A stretch of DNA of 23,318 nt from a virus. The notes beneath the pieces were generated by a model, which saw only the letters and a list, made by a program, of their open reading frames with translations, had not been told where the DNA came from and did no database searches. The DNA is taken from IMG/VR virus record IMGVR_UViG_3300020436_000098, positions 1-23,318 of that record; one strand, written 5' to 3'. Positions 16,785 to 22,715 of the stretch are shown piece by piece. The position numbers and the translations under genes were made by a program. Each line of letters opens with the position of its first letter. The stretch's first letter is position 1.

Positions 16785-18791
16785 TTAGTAACCACTAGAA
16801 CTTGAAGAACTACTAGATGAACTAGAACTTGAAGAACTACTAGATGAACTAGAACTTGAAGAACTACTAGATGAACTAGAACTTGAAGAACTATCAGATG
16901 ACGAATTAGTAGATGTAATTGTATATACACTACCGACTCCAGCAGAAGAACTATTTGTTGTGTATCCAACTCCTGCTGATGCAGTTCCTTCTGCATAGGT
17001 ATCAACCTCTGAATTAACTGTACTGTTTACTGTGTCTATTTCAATGACTTGATTTCTTACAGGAATCACATCGTTTGAATCTGGTTTGAGTGTGATATCA
17101 ATTTTACCATCAGAGTTCACTACAGCTGTAATATTGAGAGAAGTCAATACCACTTGTCCTGTACTGTAATTGATTGTTCCAGCAGATGCATTTGTGATTG
17201 TCTTTGTAGTTCCACCCAAGAGATAAAATGTTCTTATAACTCCGTTTCCATCATCATCAATATACTGAATGTTTGTATTGCCTAATAGATAGAATCCTGT
17301 GGACTCAACCACAGTTTGAGAATAATTAGCTACTGGATGAAAAGCTGCGTTATTGAAATTGATTGTGTACTTTGTTGCAGTACTTAACGTAGGAGTTATA
17401 TTCCTTTTTAGTTTTACTGTAACTGTACTTGACAAAATCGCTGGGTCCGTATTATCTAAGGCCTTCAAAATATTTGAATGTCTGAAAACACTATCGAACT
17501 TCTGTAGGTTGTTCGTATTAAAAGATGATATGGTAGTTGTGGCTAATGCCGTTATGTCTGACGCTGATTTTTCGGTCAATGATGGATTATATTTCACTGT
17601 CGTACCTAATACAAGAAAGAGTGTTTCTGGGTCCACTATAACAGGTGTTATTGAGGCTACATTATATTGTTTAAGACTATTGACTATTGTTGTCTTTGTG
17701 GTATCTGTTAAAGTATCTCCAGTATTTGGTTTTATGGAAATGTAAACTTGACCATAAACTGCTGGGTCGTTGTCCTCTCCACCCCAAACTTGAATTGATT
17801 TTATGTTAGAATATACTGTAGGAACTATAGACTTGTAATCATCTGGGGTTACGGCTCTACCTTGTGCAGAATATTTCAAGGGAGCATTAAACTTGATTGA
17901 GTCAACTGATTCCGATGGACTACCACCAGATGCATTGGAAGTTGCTAAGACAGTAACATTTGAATATCCTCCGACTGTAGATGTTGCAGTAAAGGAACTC
18001 GCTCCATCAGCATCATTACCATTAGTTACCACATAATCCAGTAGAACGATATTACCATTACTTAAACTTTTTCCAGTGATACCATCTCCAAAATAAATCT
18101 CAAATCTACCATCCTCAACCTCTTGTAGAAAATATTTTGTGGATGTAGAATTTAAAGAAGTATAATCTGTATTCAGTGTGTAGGTTGTTGTGGTGGTATC
18201 CGTTGAAGAGTTTTGAACTCTTACCAACAGAGTGCTTGTGTCTGCATTTGCAGATGGTATAACAAACTGTTGTTCAAGGTCTGAAGTGTTTACCACATAT
18301 TGAAAAGAGATTCGACTTCCCTCGTAAATTGCTATATCTGAAAAGGTAAATACTCCATTATCAGATGTTGCAGTATGGTCTGAGTCTGTGACAAAGGTAT
18401 ATGAAATGTCGTTGACAGATGTACTAAAAGTTGTTCCTGCAGCTAATGTGAGACTTGTTTGAGTTGTTGGAACGCCAGATACTGTTATGGTAACTATTGC
18501 CTTTGAGGCCTTTACAGATGATGGTGTATAACCTAAAGACTTAGCATGAGATACTGCACTTGCTCTAGTCAGTGATGTATCCAGAAACATTTCGTTTGCG
18601 AGCATATTTGCATGAAACGCTAAGTAATGGGTGTTATATGCCAAAAGGTCCATGAGGACTGACATACCAGACCCCTCAAAGTTGTAATCTGTAAATCCGT
18701 TTTGTTGTGAAAGGAATGTTTGAAAATTAGATTTTACTGTATCAAAATCTAAATCCGTTATCTCTAGTTTTCCTTCAGAATTGATAGCCAT
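16785..18791 (-). CDS. 6: Baseplate wedge protein gp6 (baseplate J family) with poly-serine tail (668 aa)
   Basis: T4 gp6 homologue, which forms the inner wedge ring of the baseplate. The N-terminus has the diagnostic pattern DFDTVKSNFQTFLSQQNGFT, DYNFEGSGMSVLMDLLAYNT, ANEMFLDTSLTRASAVSHAK and LGYTPSS (residues about 15-95). A baseplate-J-like core follows, including YFLQEVEDGRFEIYFGDGIT and GRAVTPDDYKSIVP. Length is close to T4 gp6 (660 aa). The C-terminus is unusual: residues about 628-668 are a Ser-rich tail with 33 consecutive serines ending in Gly-Tyr, encoded by a 27-bp tandem repeat. The ATG is one base after the gp25 stop (TAAAATG), so the two are likely co-translated. Confidence 0.95.
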   Translation of the reverse strand: MAINSEGKLEITDLDFDTVKSNFQTFLSQQNGFTDYNFEGSGMSVLMDLLAYNTHYLAFHANMLANEMFLDTSLTRASAVSHAKSLGYTPSSVKASKAIVTITVSGVPTTQTSLTLAAGTTFSTSVNDISYTFVTDSDHTATSDNGVFTFSDIAIYEGSRISFQYVVNTSDLEQQFVIPSANADTSTLLVRVQNSSTDTTTTTYTLNTDYTSLNSTSTKYFLQEVEDGRFEIYFGDGITGKSLSNGNIVLLDYVVTNGNDADGASSFTATSTVGGYSNVTVLATSNASGGSPSESVDSIKFNAPLKYSAQGRAVTPDDYKSIVPTVYSNIKSIQVWGGEDNDPAVYGQVYISIKPNTGDTLTDTTKTTIVNSLKQYNVASITPVIVDPETLFLVLGTTVKYNPSLTEKSASDITALATTTISSFNTNNLQKFDSVFRHSNILKALDNTDPAILSSTVTVKLKRNITPTLSTATKYTINFNNAAFHPVANYSQTVVESTGFYLLGNTNIQYIDDDGNGVIRTFYLLGGTTKTITNASAGTINYSTGQVVLTSLNITAVVNSDGKIDITLKPDSNDVIPVRNQVIEIDTVNSTVNSEVDTYAEGTASAGVGYTTNSSSAGVGSVYTITSTNSSSDSSSSSSSSSSSSSSSSSSSSSSSSSSSSSSSSSGY
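16794..16901 (-). repeat. 27-bp tandem repeat, four copies, encoding poly-serine
   Basis: Four head-to-tail 27-bp units: 16794-16820, 16821-16847 and 16848-16874 are identical, and 16875-16901 differs at two positions. On the coding strand each perfect unit reads as nine serine codons mixing TCA, TCT and AGT; the fourth unit encodes one Asp among serines. It lies at the very 3' end of gp6. The identity of three units points to recent slippage or unequal recombination, and copy number is expected to vary between relatives. Confidence 0.95.
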
Positions 18792-18792
18792 T

Positions 18793-19218
18793 TTATCTCA
18801 CTGATTCTAGTATTGTTTGAAACTCTATAAGTTCGGTAGGTAAGTTTTCAACGTAAAAATATATACGAACATCATACCGATTTGAATCTGGTACAGGAAA
18901 ACATTCGACTGTCTCAACTCGAGCTCTAGGTTCAAAGTTGAGAATCATCTCCTCTATGTTTCTGGAAAGTTGGTTTCCTGTTATTGGACCAAAATTTTCA
19001 AAGAGTAAGGCGGGGATATCTGAACCAATCTCTGGATGGAATGGTCTTTCGTAGTGATTGGTCAGTAGTAGATTACGAATAGACCTTTTGACTGCATTAA
19101 CATCTGTAACAGTAGCTACATCTCCTGTTACTGGATTGCGAGTAAAGTTCAAGTTCAGGTCTTTGTAGACCCGACTTGACCTTTTTTCGTTTTGTGAAGC
19201 TGCATCGTAACTTGGCAT
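18793..19218 (-). CDS. 25: Baseplate wedge protein gp25 (141 aa)
   Basis: T4 gp25 homologue (132 aa in T4), the GPW/gp25 family sheath-initiating wedge protein. Recognisable segments are VYKDLNLNFTRNPVTGDVAT (about residues 17-36), VKRSIRNLLLTNHYERPFHP, then EIGSDIPALLFENFGP (about 48-83), and EEMILNFEPRARVETVECFP. The ERPFxPxxGSxxxxLLFE motif is the family signature. The start ATG has a strong Shine-Dalgarno, AGGGG, six bases upstream. That site lies inside a perfect inverted repeat and just downstream of an exact TATAAATA, so expression is probably timed to late transcription. In T4, gp25 acts with gp6 and gp53 in the wedge; here it is followed directly by gp6. Confidence 0.95.
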   Translation of the reverse strand: MPSYDAASQNEKRSSRVYKDLNLNFTRNPVTGDVATVTDVNAVKRSIRNLLLTNHYERPFHPEIGSDIPALLFENFGPITGNQLSRNIEEMILNFEPRARVETVECFPVPDSNRYDVRIYFYVENLPTELIEFQTILESVR

Positions 19219-19222
19219 AGTA

Positions 19223-19250
19223 TTCCCCTATGTTATTATTTATAGGGGAA
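19223..19250 (-). promoter_or_regulatory. 25: RNA hairpin sequestering the gp25 ribosome binding site
   Basis: On the minus strand, TTCCCCTAT (19250-19242) and ATAGGGGAA (19231-19223) are perfect 9-nt complements separated by a 10-nt AT-rich loop. The downstream arm contains AGGGGA, the gp25 Shine-Dalgarno, ending 6 nt before the ATG at 19218. Any transcript entering from upstream could fold this hairpin and mask the site. There is no U-run after the stem, so it is not a terminator. Confidence 0.75.
19237..19244 (-). promoter_or_regulatory. 25: T4-like late promoter (TATAAATA) upstream of gp25
   Basis: Exact TATAAATA on the minus strand, overlapping the upstream arm and loop of the gp25 hairpin. 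With T4 geometry the start falls at about 19231, the first base of the downstream arm. The late transcript would then have a 13-nt leader with a free AGGGG. The position in a 39-bp gap and the strong ribosome binding site make this the most convincing promoter in the window. Confidence 0.72.
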
Positions 19251-19257
19251 CTCTAGC

Positions 19258-19554
19258 TTATTCTGATGGTTTAGTATGTAGATCGGTTGATTCCTTATGT
19301 TCTGGGTCATCCTTCTCCTTAAACCAATAATCAGTTGTCTTGGTCAGGACAGCTACATAAGTTCCAATCAGAATATTAATCAAATCCCGATACGTATCTT
19401 GTACTTGTTGAAAAAATAAGACGTAAACTAGAATAAAGAATATTGAGAAAACTATACCACTAATAATAAATCTTGCAGTAAAATTCCACTTCTTTCTTTT
19501 TTCAATGGACCCATGATGGTCATGTTCTCCGTTACCATTTTCTTCTTTTGCCAT
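19258..19554 (-). CDS. Small membrane protein (98 aa), possible holin-like
   Basis: I chose the ATG at 19552-19554 because GGTGGAG lies 5 nt upstream; the frame is open to a TTG at 19593 and has two other in-frame ATGs without such a site. The product starts MAKEENGNGEHDHHG (polar, His-containing), then a basic KRKKW, one clear membrane helix (FIISGIVFSIFFILVYVLFF, about residues 31-50), and a second less hydrophobic segment (LINILIGTYVAVLTKTTDYW, about 60-79) before a charged tail. Two helices and small size are compatible with a holin or other inner-membrane protein. No family is recognised, and the location among baseplate genes gives no decisive hint. Topology from the KRKK cluster suggests N-terminus in the cytoplasm. 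Confidence 0.7.
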   Translation of the reverse strand: MAKEENGNGEHDHHGSIEKRKKWNFTARFIISGIVFSIFFILVYVLFFQQVQDTYRDLINILIGTYVAVLTKTTDYWFKEKDDPEHKESTDLHTKPSE

Positions 19555-19589
19555 ATTATCTCCACCCGGCATTTTTAAATCCATATCAT

Positions 19590-20003
19590 TCAATTCAAAA
19601 AGGGTTTAGGGGTTGACTTATGAAATTGGGACCATGATTCCCAATCATCTTTTTGTTCCTCCTGTTGCCTCATCATGTGTTTATGATGAACTTGAGTCAT
19701 ATGTTTTGCAAATATTTTTGCAATCTTTTCCCGATTAATATCTGGTGACTCTCTCTTATACTTATACGCTCTTAACTCCTCTTCTGTATCTACCCAAGTA
19801 CTTACCCAATTCCACATCTGGCCTGGATAACACTCCCACTCTAATACCAGAAATCCAAAGTCATGCTCTTGATTCCTCACTGGAAAGAATACATGATAAC
19901 AACCCATCGATGGAAGATATGGAAACTCTGGTTTACTATAAAACAAATGACGAAGTTGAAGTTCAAAACCTTTTCTTAACTCATCTCTAACGTCCTTGTC
20001 CAC
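19590..20003 (-). CDS. Unrecognised 137-aa protein
   Basis: A soluble, charged protein: DELRKGFELQLRHLFYSKPE, MGCYHVFFPVRNQEHDFGFL, WECYPGQMWNWVSTWVDTEE, and a His/Met/Lys-rich C-terminal part (AKHMTQVHHKHMMRQQEE, then DDWESWSQFHKS). It has an aromatic-rich centre with several Trp. The only plausible start is the GTG at 20001-20003, with GGA about 9 nt upstream; the frame is closed by a stop a little further up. It overlaps the end of the 45-aa basic gene by 17 nt. I do not recognise the family. Position between PAAR and gp25 could mean a small baseplate or assembly protein, but no sequence feature supports that. Confidence 0.65.
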   Translation of the reverse strand: MDKDVRDELRKGFELQLRHLFYSKPEFPYLPSMGCYHVFFPVRNQEHDFGFLVLEWECYPGQMWNWVSTWVDTEEELRAYKYKRESPDINREKIAKIFAKHMTQVHHKHMMRQQEEQKDDWESWSQFHKSTPKPFLN

Positions 20004-20124
20004 GATATCGTTTCCAGTTTCGTCTTTTACTTTTGTTTAAAGGTCTAGACCTTCGACTCTTTCCAATACTGGTCTTCTTTGGAGTTGATTTTATTTTCTT
20101 TACTTCTACTTTTGCTTTAGCCAT
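19987..20124 (-). CDS. Small highly basic protein (45 aa)
   Basis: An ATG at 20122-20124 opens a 45-codon frame ending in TAG at 19987-19989. The peptide runs MAKAKVEVKKIKSTPKKTSI, then GKSRRSRPLNKSKRRNWKRY and RGQGR, with 19 of 45 residues Lys or Arg. Its ATG overlaps the PAAR stop as TAATG, the same junction used by the two preceding genes, and its end overlaps the next gene. Without it there would be a gap of about 120 nt in an otherwise gapless operon. No hydrophobic segment is present. It could bind nucleic acid or a polyanionic surface, or be a small assembly factor; nothing specific is recognised. Confidence 0.72.
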   Translation of the reverse strand: MAKAKVEVKKIKSTPKKTSIGKSRRSRPLNKSKRRNWKRYRGQGR

Positions 20125-20429
20125 TATGCATTACTCCCTGCACCTACAGTATTACCTCCACCAAGAATGATACATCCACATGAAAGTGGATCCCCTATTC
20201 TTGCTATCTTTTTACCATTAGCTGTTGCAGTAGGTGAACCATCTGTTATTACCCCATTCAATGTTGGTGAGTTTGGGGCTACACAAGGGACTGTTGTACC
20301 ATCTCCAACTAATGCAGCTGGTACTCCTTCTATTAGAACATCAGAACTGCCTGGTCCTCCAAGTGTGTTTGGTGGATATGGTCCATGTCCCGATGTTTGA
20401 TCTCCGACTCTTGCGAATGCTCCTGCCAT
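20124..20429 (-). CDS. PAAR-domain spike tip protein (101 aa)
   Basis: A PAAR-type protein that caps the beta-helical spike of contractile machines. It shows the expected pattern: N-terminal FARVGDQTSGHG, a repeat-like VLIEGVPAALVGDGTTVPC, then DGSPTATANGKKIARIGDPL and SCGC near the C-terminus. His14 together with Cys49 and the CGC cysteines (about 84 and 86) are candidates for the metal site. Length (about 100 aa) is normal for the family. The gene is one step downstream of the gp5-type spike, which it is expected to sharpen, and starts at a TAATG junction with the 270-aa gene. Confidence 0.92.
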   Translation of the reverse strand: MAGAFARVGDQTSGHGPYPPNTLGGPGSSDVLIEGVPAALVGDGTTVPCVAPNSPTLNGVITDGSPTATANGKKIARIGDPLSCGCIILGGGNTVGAGSNA

Positions 20430-21241
20430 TACGATACCCTTTCTGAAATTTCTGGAACCTTATCCAATGCTAAATAAGCATTTTTATAATCTGATATGTA
20501 TTGGTCCCTATCGTTATCAAAATTATTTATTACCTTTATGCTATACGTTTGAGTAATTGTTCCAGAGTGAGCTGGAAATAATTTAAGATGAAATTTTATT
20601 CCAAACTGAATCTCAAAGGCTCCATTATCTCTCCCAAATCCCTCACTTCTAACTTTTGCATAATCTGAACCATTAAATTTAGGGACACTATTTGTTGGTT
20701 GCCATTGTTCAACCCAACTATTTAACTCTAATATATTTCCTGTTATTTGAGCTTTTGCAATGACAACTCCCTCTCCCTGTACTACAGGAACGGCACCTAC
20801 AGTTCCAGCAGAAGTGACTAAATTAATGCCTGGAAAAATATTACTAGTACCAAAATCAGTTGCATTTAAATCTGGACTCAAACCTGTTAGTGATTCTCCA
20901 AGATATGAACTTGGCATAGTAACTGAGGTTAATGAAATCATAGGTTGTGCTGAAAGTTCTTGTCCATCAAATGGTGGCACATTTGCTGGAGATGGTTTTA
21001 ACTGAGCGGTAACGGATTCTTTCCACTCCCAAAATCCAGCTCCTTGTGGAGAAGTAAGGGCAGTTCCTCCGACAGCTAGAGCATTAAATGGTGCAGTTTG
21101 TCCTGTTTTTGCTTCTATAGCTTCAGATGCTGGTGTACCTGCAGCTGCAGCTCCAAATAATTGACCAGATGCAGCTGGAGTAAGAAGTAAACCATGAACA
21201 GCTTCTCCAGCTGTAGTTGCGAGAACACCAGGCCTGGACAT
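20429..21241 (-). CDS. Unrecognised virion-associated protein between hub and PAAR (270 aa)
   Basis: A 270-aa protein starting MSRPGVLATTAGEAVHGLLL and rich in Ala/Gly/Pro/Ser/Thr in the first half, including FWEWKESVTAQLKPSPAN. The C-terminal half is more ordered-looking (ILELNSWVEQWQPTNSVPKF, DNGAFEIQFGIKFHLKLFPA, then DNDRDQYISDYKNAYLALDK). No signal peptide, membrane helix or catalytic motif is evident. Its ATG overlaps the gp5 stop and its stop overlaps the PAAR ATG, both as TAATG. Being locked between the spike and its tip suggests a spike-associated structural protein or effector-like cargo; this is inference, and I do not recognise the family. Confidence 0.75.
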   Translation of the reverse strand: MSRPGVLATTAGEAVHGLLLTPAASGQLFGAAAAGTPASEAIEAKTGQTAPFNALAVGGTALTSPQGAGFWEWKESVTAQLKPSPANVPPFDGQELSAQPMISLTSVTMPSSYLGESLTGLSPDLNATDFGTSNIFPGINLVTSAGTVGAVPVVQGEGVVIAKAQITGNILELNSWVEQWQPTNSVPKFNGSDYAKVRSEGFGRDNGAFEIQFGIKFHLKLFPAHSGTITQTYSIKVINNFDNDRDQYISDYKNAYLALDKVPEISERVS

Positions 21242-22578
21242 TAGTTAAAACTCACTGTAGATCCTTTGAGAGTTGCAGCAGCTGCAGCTTCTGCGGCCAG
21301 GGCAGCGGCAGATTTAATTGTTACTGCACCTGTACTATCAATATCCGTAGTGCCTGTGATTGTGGTTTTGAGAGCTGCACTGAAAGTTTCAGTAACATCT
21401 TTAGATACTGCAAGAGTGAAGGTATCTGAATATGTCTGAGATACTGCCTTGGATATAGTTTCTGTGAGTGTATCTTGATAAGTGTGAGTGACTGCACCTT
21501 TGATATCCACTGTCTCTGTTCCAGTAGTTATGGTAGTTGTTCTATTTCCCTCTGTAATTGTCTCTATATAATCTCCCTTTGCAATGACATGAGTAACTGT
21601 TCCTAACTTACTTTCACCATCAGATGATTCACTGGAAGAATCACTTGATGAGTCACTACTATCTGTACGATTTTCTGTACCAGTGCAGTGTATATCCATA
21701 TTTCCATCTACTGTAAGAGAATAATTTCCTTTAACATACGTATCAGAGTTACCACCTATGATAGTTGTCATATTGACGTAATCTGGAGTTTTCAATATTA
21801 CGTTTCCTGTCTTGTCAATCTCAATAAAAGTTCCTGCCTTGTGATATACATGAATACGTTCATTATCTTTTGTGTCATCAATTTCGATATAGTGTCCAGC
21901 TTCAGTTTCAAGAACATGATTAAACGGATAGAGGGAACTAGCTTGAGTTGAAACCGCTTGTTGAATCTCTGTTCCAGAAGCGTTACTCCATTTTGTGTGA
22001 ACTGTGTCATCAACTGTTAGACCACCCTTAACTGTGAAAGATGGATGATGATCTTCCCCTTCTTCTTTGTTAGTATTCCATGTAACCGCCTGTTGAGCAA
22101 TAACATTTGTATCTGTCTTATCAACATAAAGAGCTGTTGGGTATACTGTCTCTTGGTTTCCTGTAGGTTTAACTTCTAAACCTTGGTCCTTAAATCCGCC
22201 CTTTGAGGAATAACCACCAGATGCAGATGAAGCTGCGATAGTATAATTTGTTGTTGATTTGCTATTTTTACCAGGCAATGCACCCATGATAACAGGTTCT
22301 TGTTTAGCTGGATCTCTAAAGAATCCAACAACCCATGTTCCCTCAATGAGAAAATGAGGAGATAAACCTATACCAGAGTTTGCGCCAGCTGTAACTGGCA
22401 TCATAACAGTTGCCCAAGGAAGCGTTGCAGTTGGTATGGCATCCAGACTATCACTATGATAACCTATGCACCTTACTCTAACTCTACCCGCCTTTTGTGG
22501 GTCATTTCGGTCTTCAACGACTCCCACAAACCAATGGAAACCATCTTGACCCATGAAATAAGAAGTATTATCTAACAT
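21241..22578 (-). CDS. 5: Baseplate hub / spike protein gp5-like (445 aa, no lysozyme domain)
   Basis: Central spike of the baseplate. The N-terminal gp5-type OB-fold is clear (MGQDGFHWFVGVVEDRNDPQ, then KAGRVRVRCIGYHSD and LPWATVMMPVTAG, then GTWVVGFFRDP; residues about 9-100). A VgrG-like segment YPFNHVLETEAGHYIEIDDT...IHVYHKAGTFIEI follows at about 214-260, then a Thr/Val-rich beta-helix (about 325-420) and an Ala-rich C-terminus. The lysozyme domain of T4 gp5 is absent, as in T4-like cyanophages. A Ser/Asp/Glu loop sits at about 306-322. I start at the ATG at 22576-22578: the upstream extension to 22644 would translate the terminator hairpin. An alternative ATG is at 22552-22554. AGGA lies 11 nt before the chosen ATG. 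Confidence 0.9.
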   Translation of the reverse strand: MLDNTSYFMGQDGFHWFVGVVEDRNDPQKAGRVRVRCIGYHSDSLDAIPTATLPWATVMMPVTAGANSGIGLSPHFLIEGTWVVGFFRDPAKQEPVIMGALPGKNSKSTTNYTIAASSASGGYSSKGGFKDQGLEVKPTGNQETVYPTALYVDKTDTNVIAQQAVTWNTNKEEGEDHHPSFTVKGGLTVDDTVHTKWSNASGTEIQQAVSTQASSLYPFNHVLETEAGHYIEIDDTKDNERIHVYHKAGTFIEIDKTGNVILKTPDYVNMTTIIGGNSDTYVKGNYSLTVDGNMDIHCTGTENRTDSSDSSSDSSSESSDGESKLGTVTHVIAKGDYIETITEGNRTTTITTGTETVDIKGAVTHTYQDTLTETISKAVSQTYSDTFTLAVSKDVTETFSAALKTTITGTTDIDSTGAVTIKSAAALAAEAAAAATLKGSTVSFN

Positions 22579-22583
22579 ATAGA

Positions 22584-22591
22584 TATTTATC
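22584..22591 (-). promoter_or_regulatory. 5: T4-like late promoter candidate (GATAAATA) upstream of gp5
   Basis: Minus-strand GATAAATA, one base off the late consensus, placed between a strong terminator and the gp5 ATG. With T4 spacing, transcription would start at about 22578, the A of the proposed ATG. The location at a transcription-unit boundary supports it; the absence of room for a leader is a concern. Confidence 0.45.
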
Positions 22592-22606
22592 CTGGCGAGT
22601 AGGCCT

Positions 22607-22639
22607 AAAAAAAGGGGGAACCCAAAAGGATTCCCCCTT
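22607..22639 (-). terminator. Intrinsic terminator downstream of the 182-aa gene
   Basis: On the minus strand AAGGGGGAA (22639-22631) pairs perfectly with TTCCCCCTT (22620-22612) around a 10-nt loop that can form two more pairs, followed by a run of seven T (22613-22607, sharing its first bases with the stem). This is a classic rho-independent terminator. It points left, ending transcription of the 22716-23264 gene before the structural block. No T-run follows it on the plus strand. Confidence 0.88.
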
Positions 22640-22715
22640 CCCAAAAGAGAATAAAAAAATTATGGAAACTTTCGTGGTTAGTTTTACTTCACACTCACGA
22701 CTTGAGAAGAATTAA

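Noticed and set aside
16785-16910. Possible CRISPR-like array
   Set aside because: Units are contiguous 27-bp repeats without spacers and are in frame as serine codons of gp6.
16733-17005. Minus-strand 90-codon frame with Leu/Val/His repeats
   Set aside because: It is an alternative-frame reading of the gp6 poly-serine tandem repeat and overlaps both flanking genes; no independent start signal.
19223-19250. gp25 upstream inverted repeat as a terminator
   Set aside because: The stem is not followed by a T-run in either direction; the sequence after it runs into the gp25 ATG.
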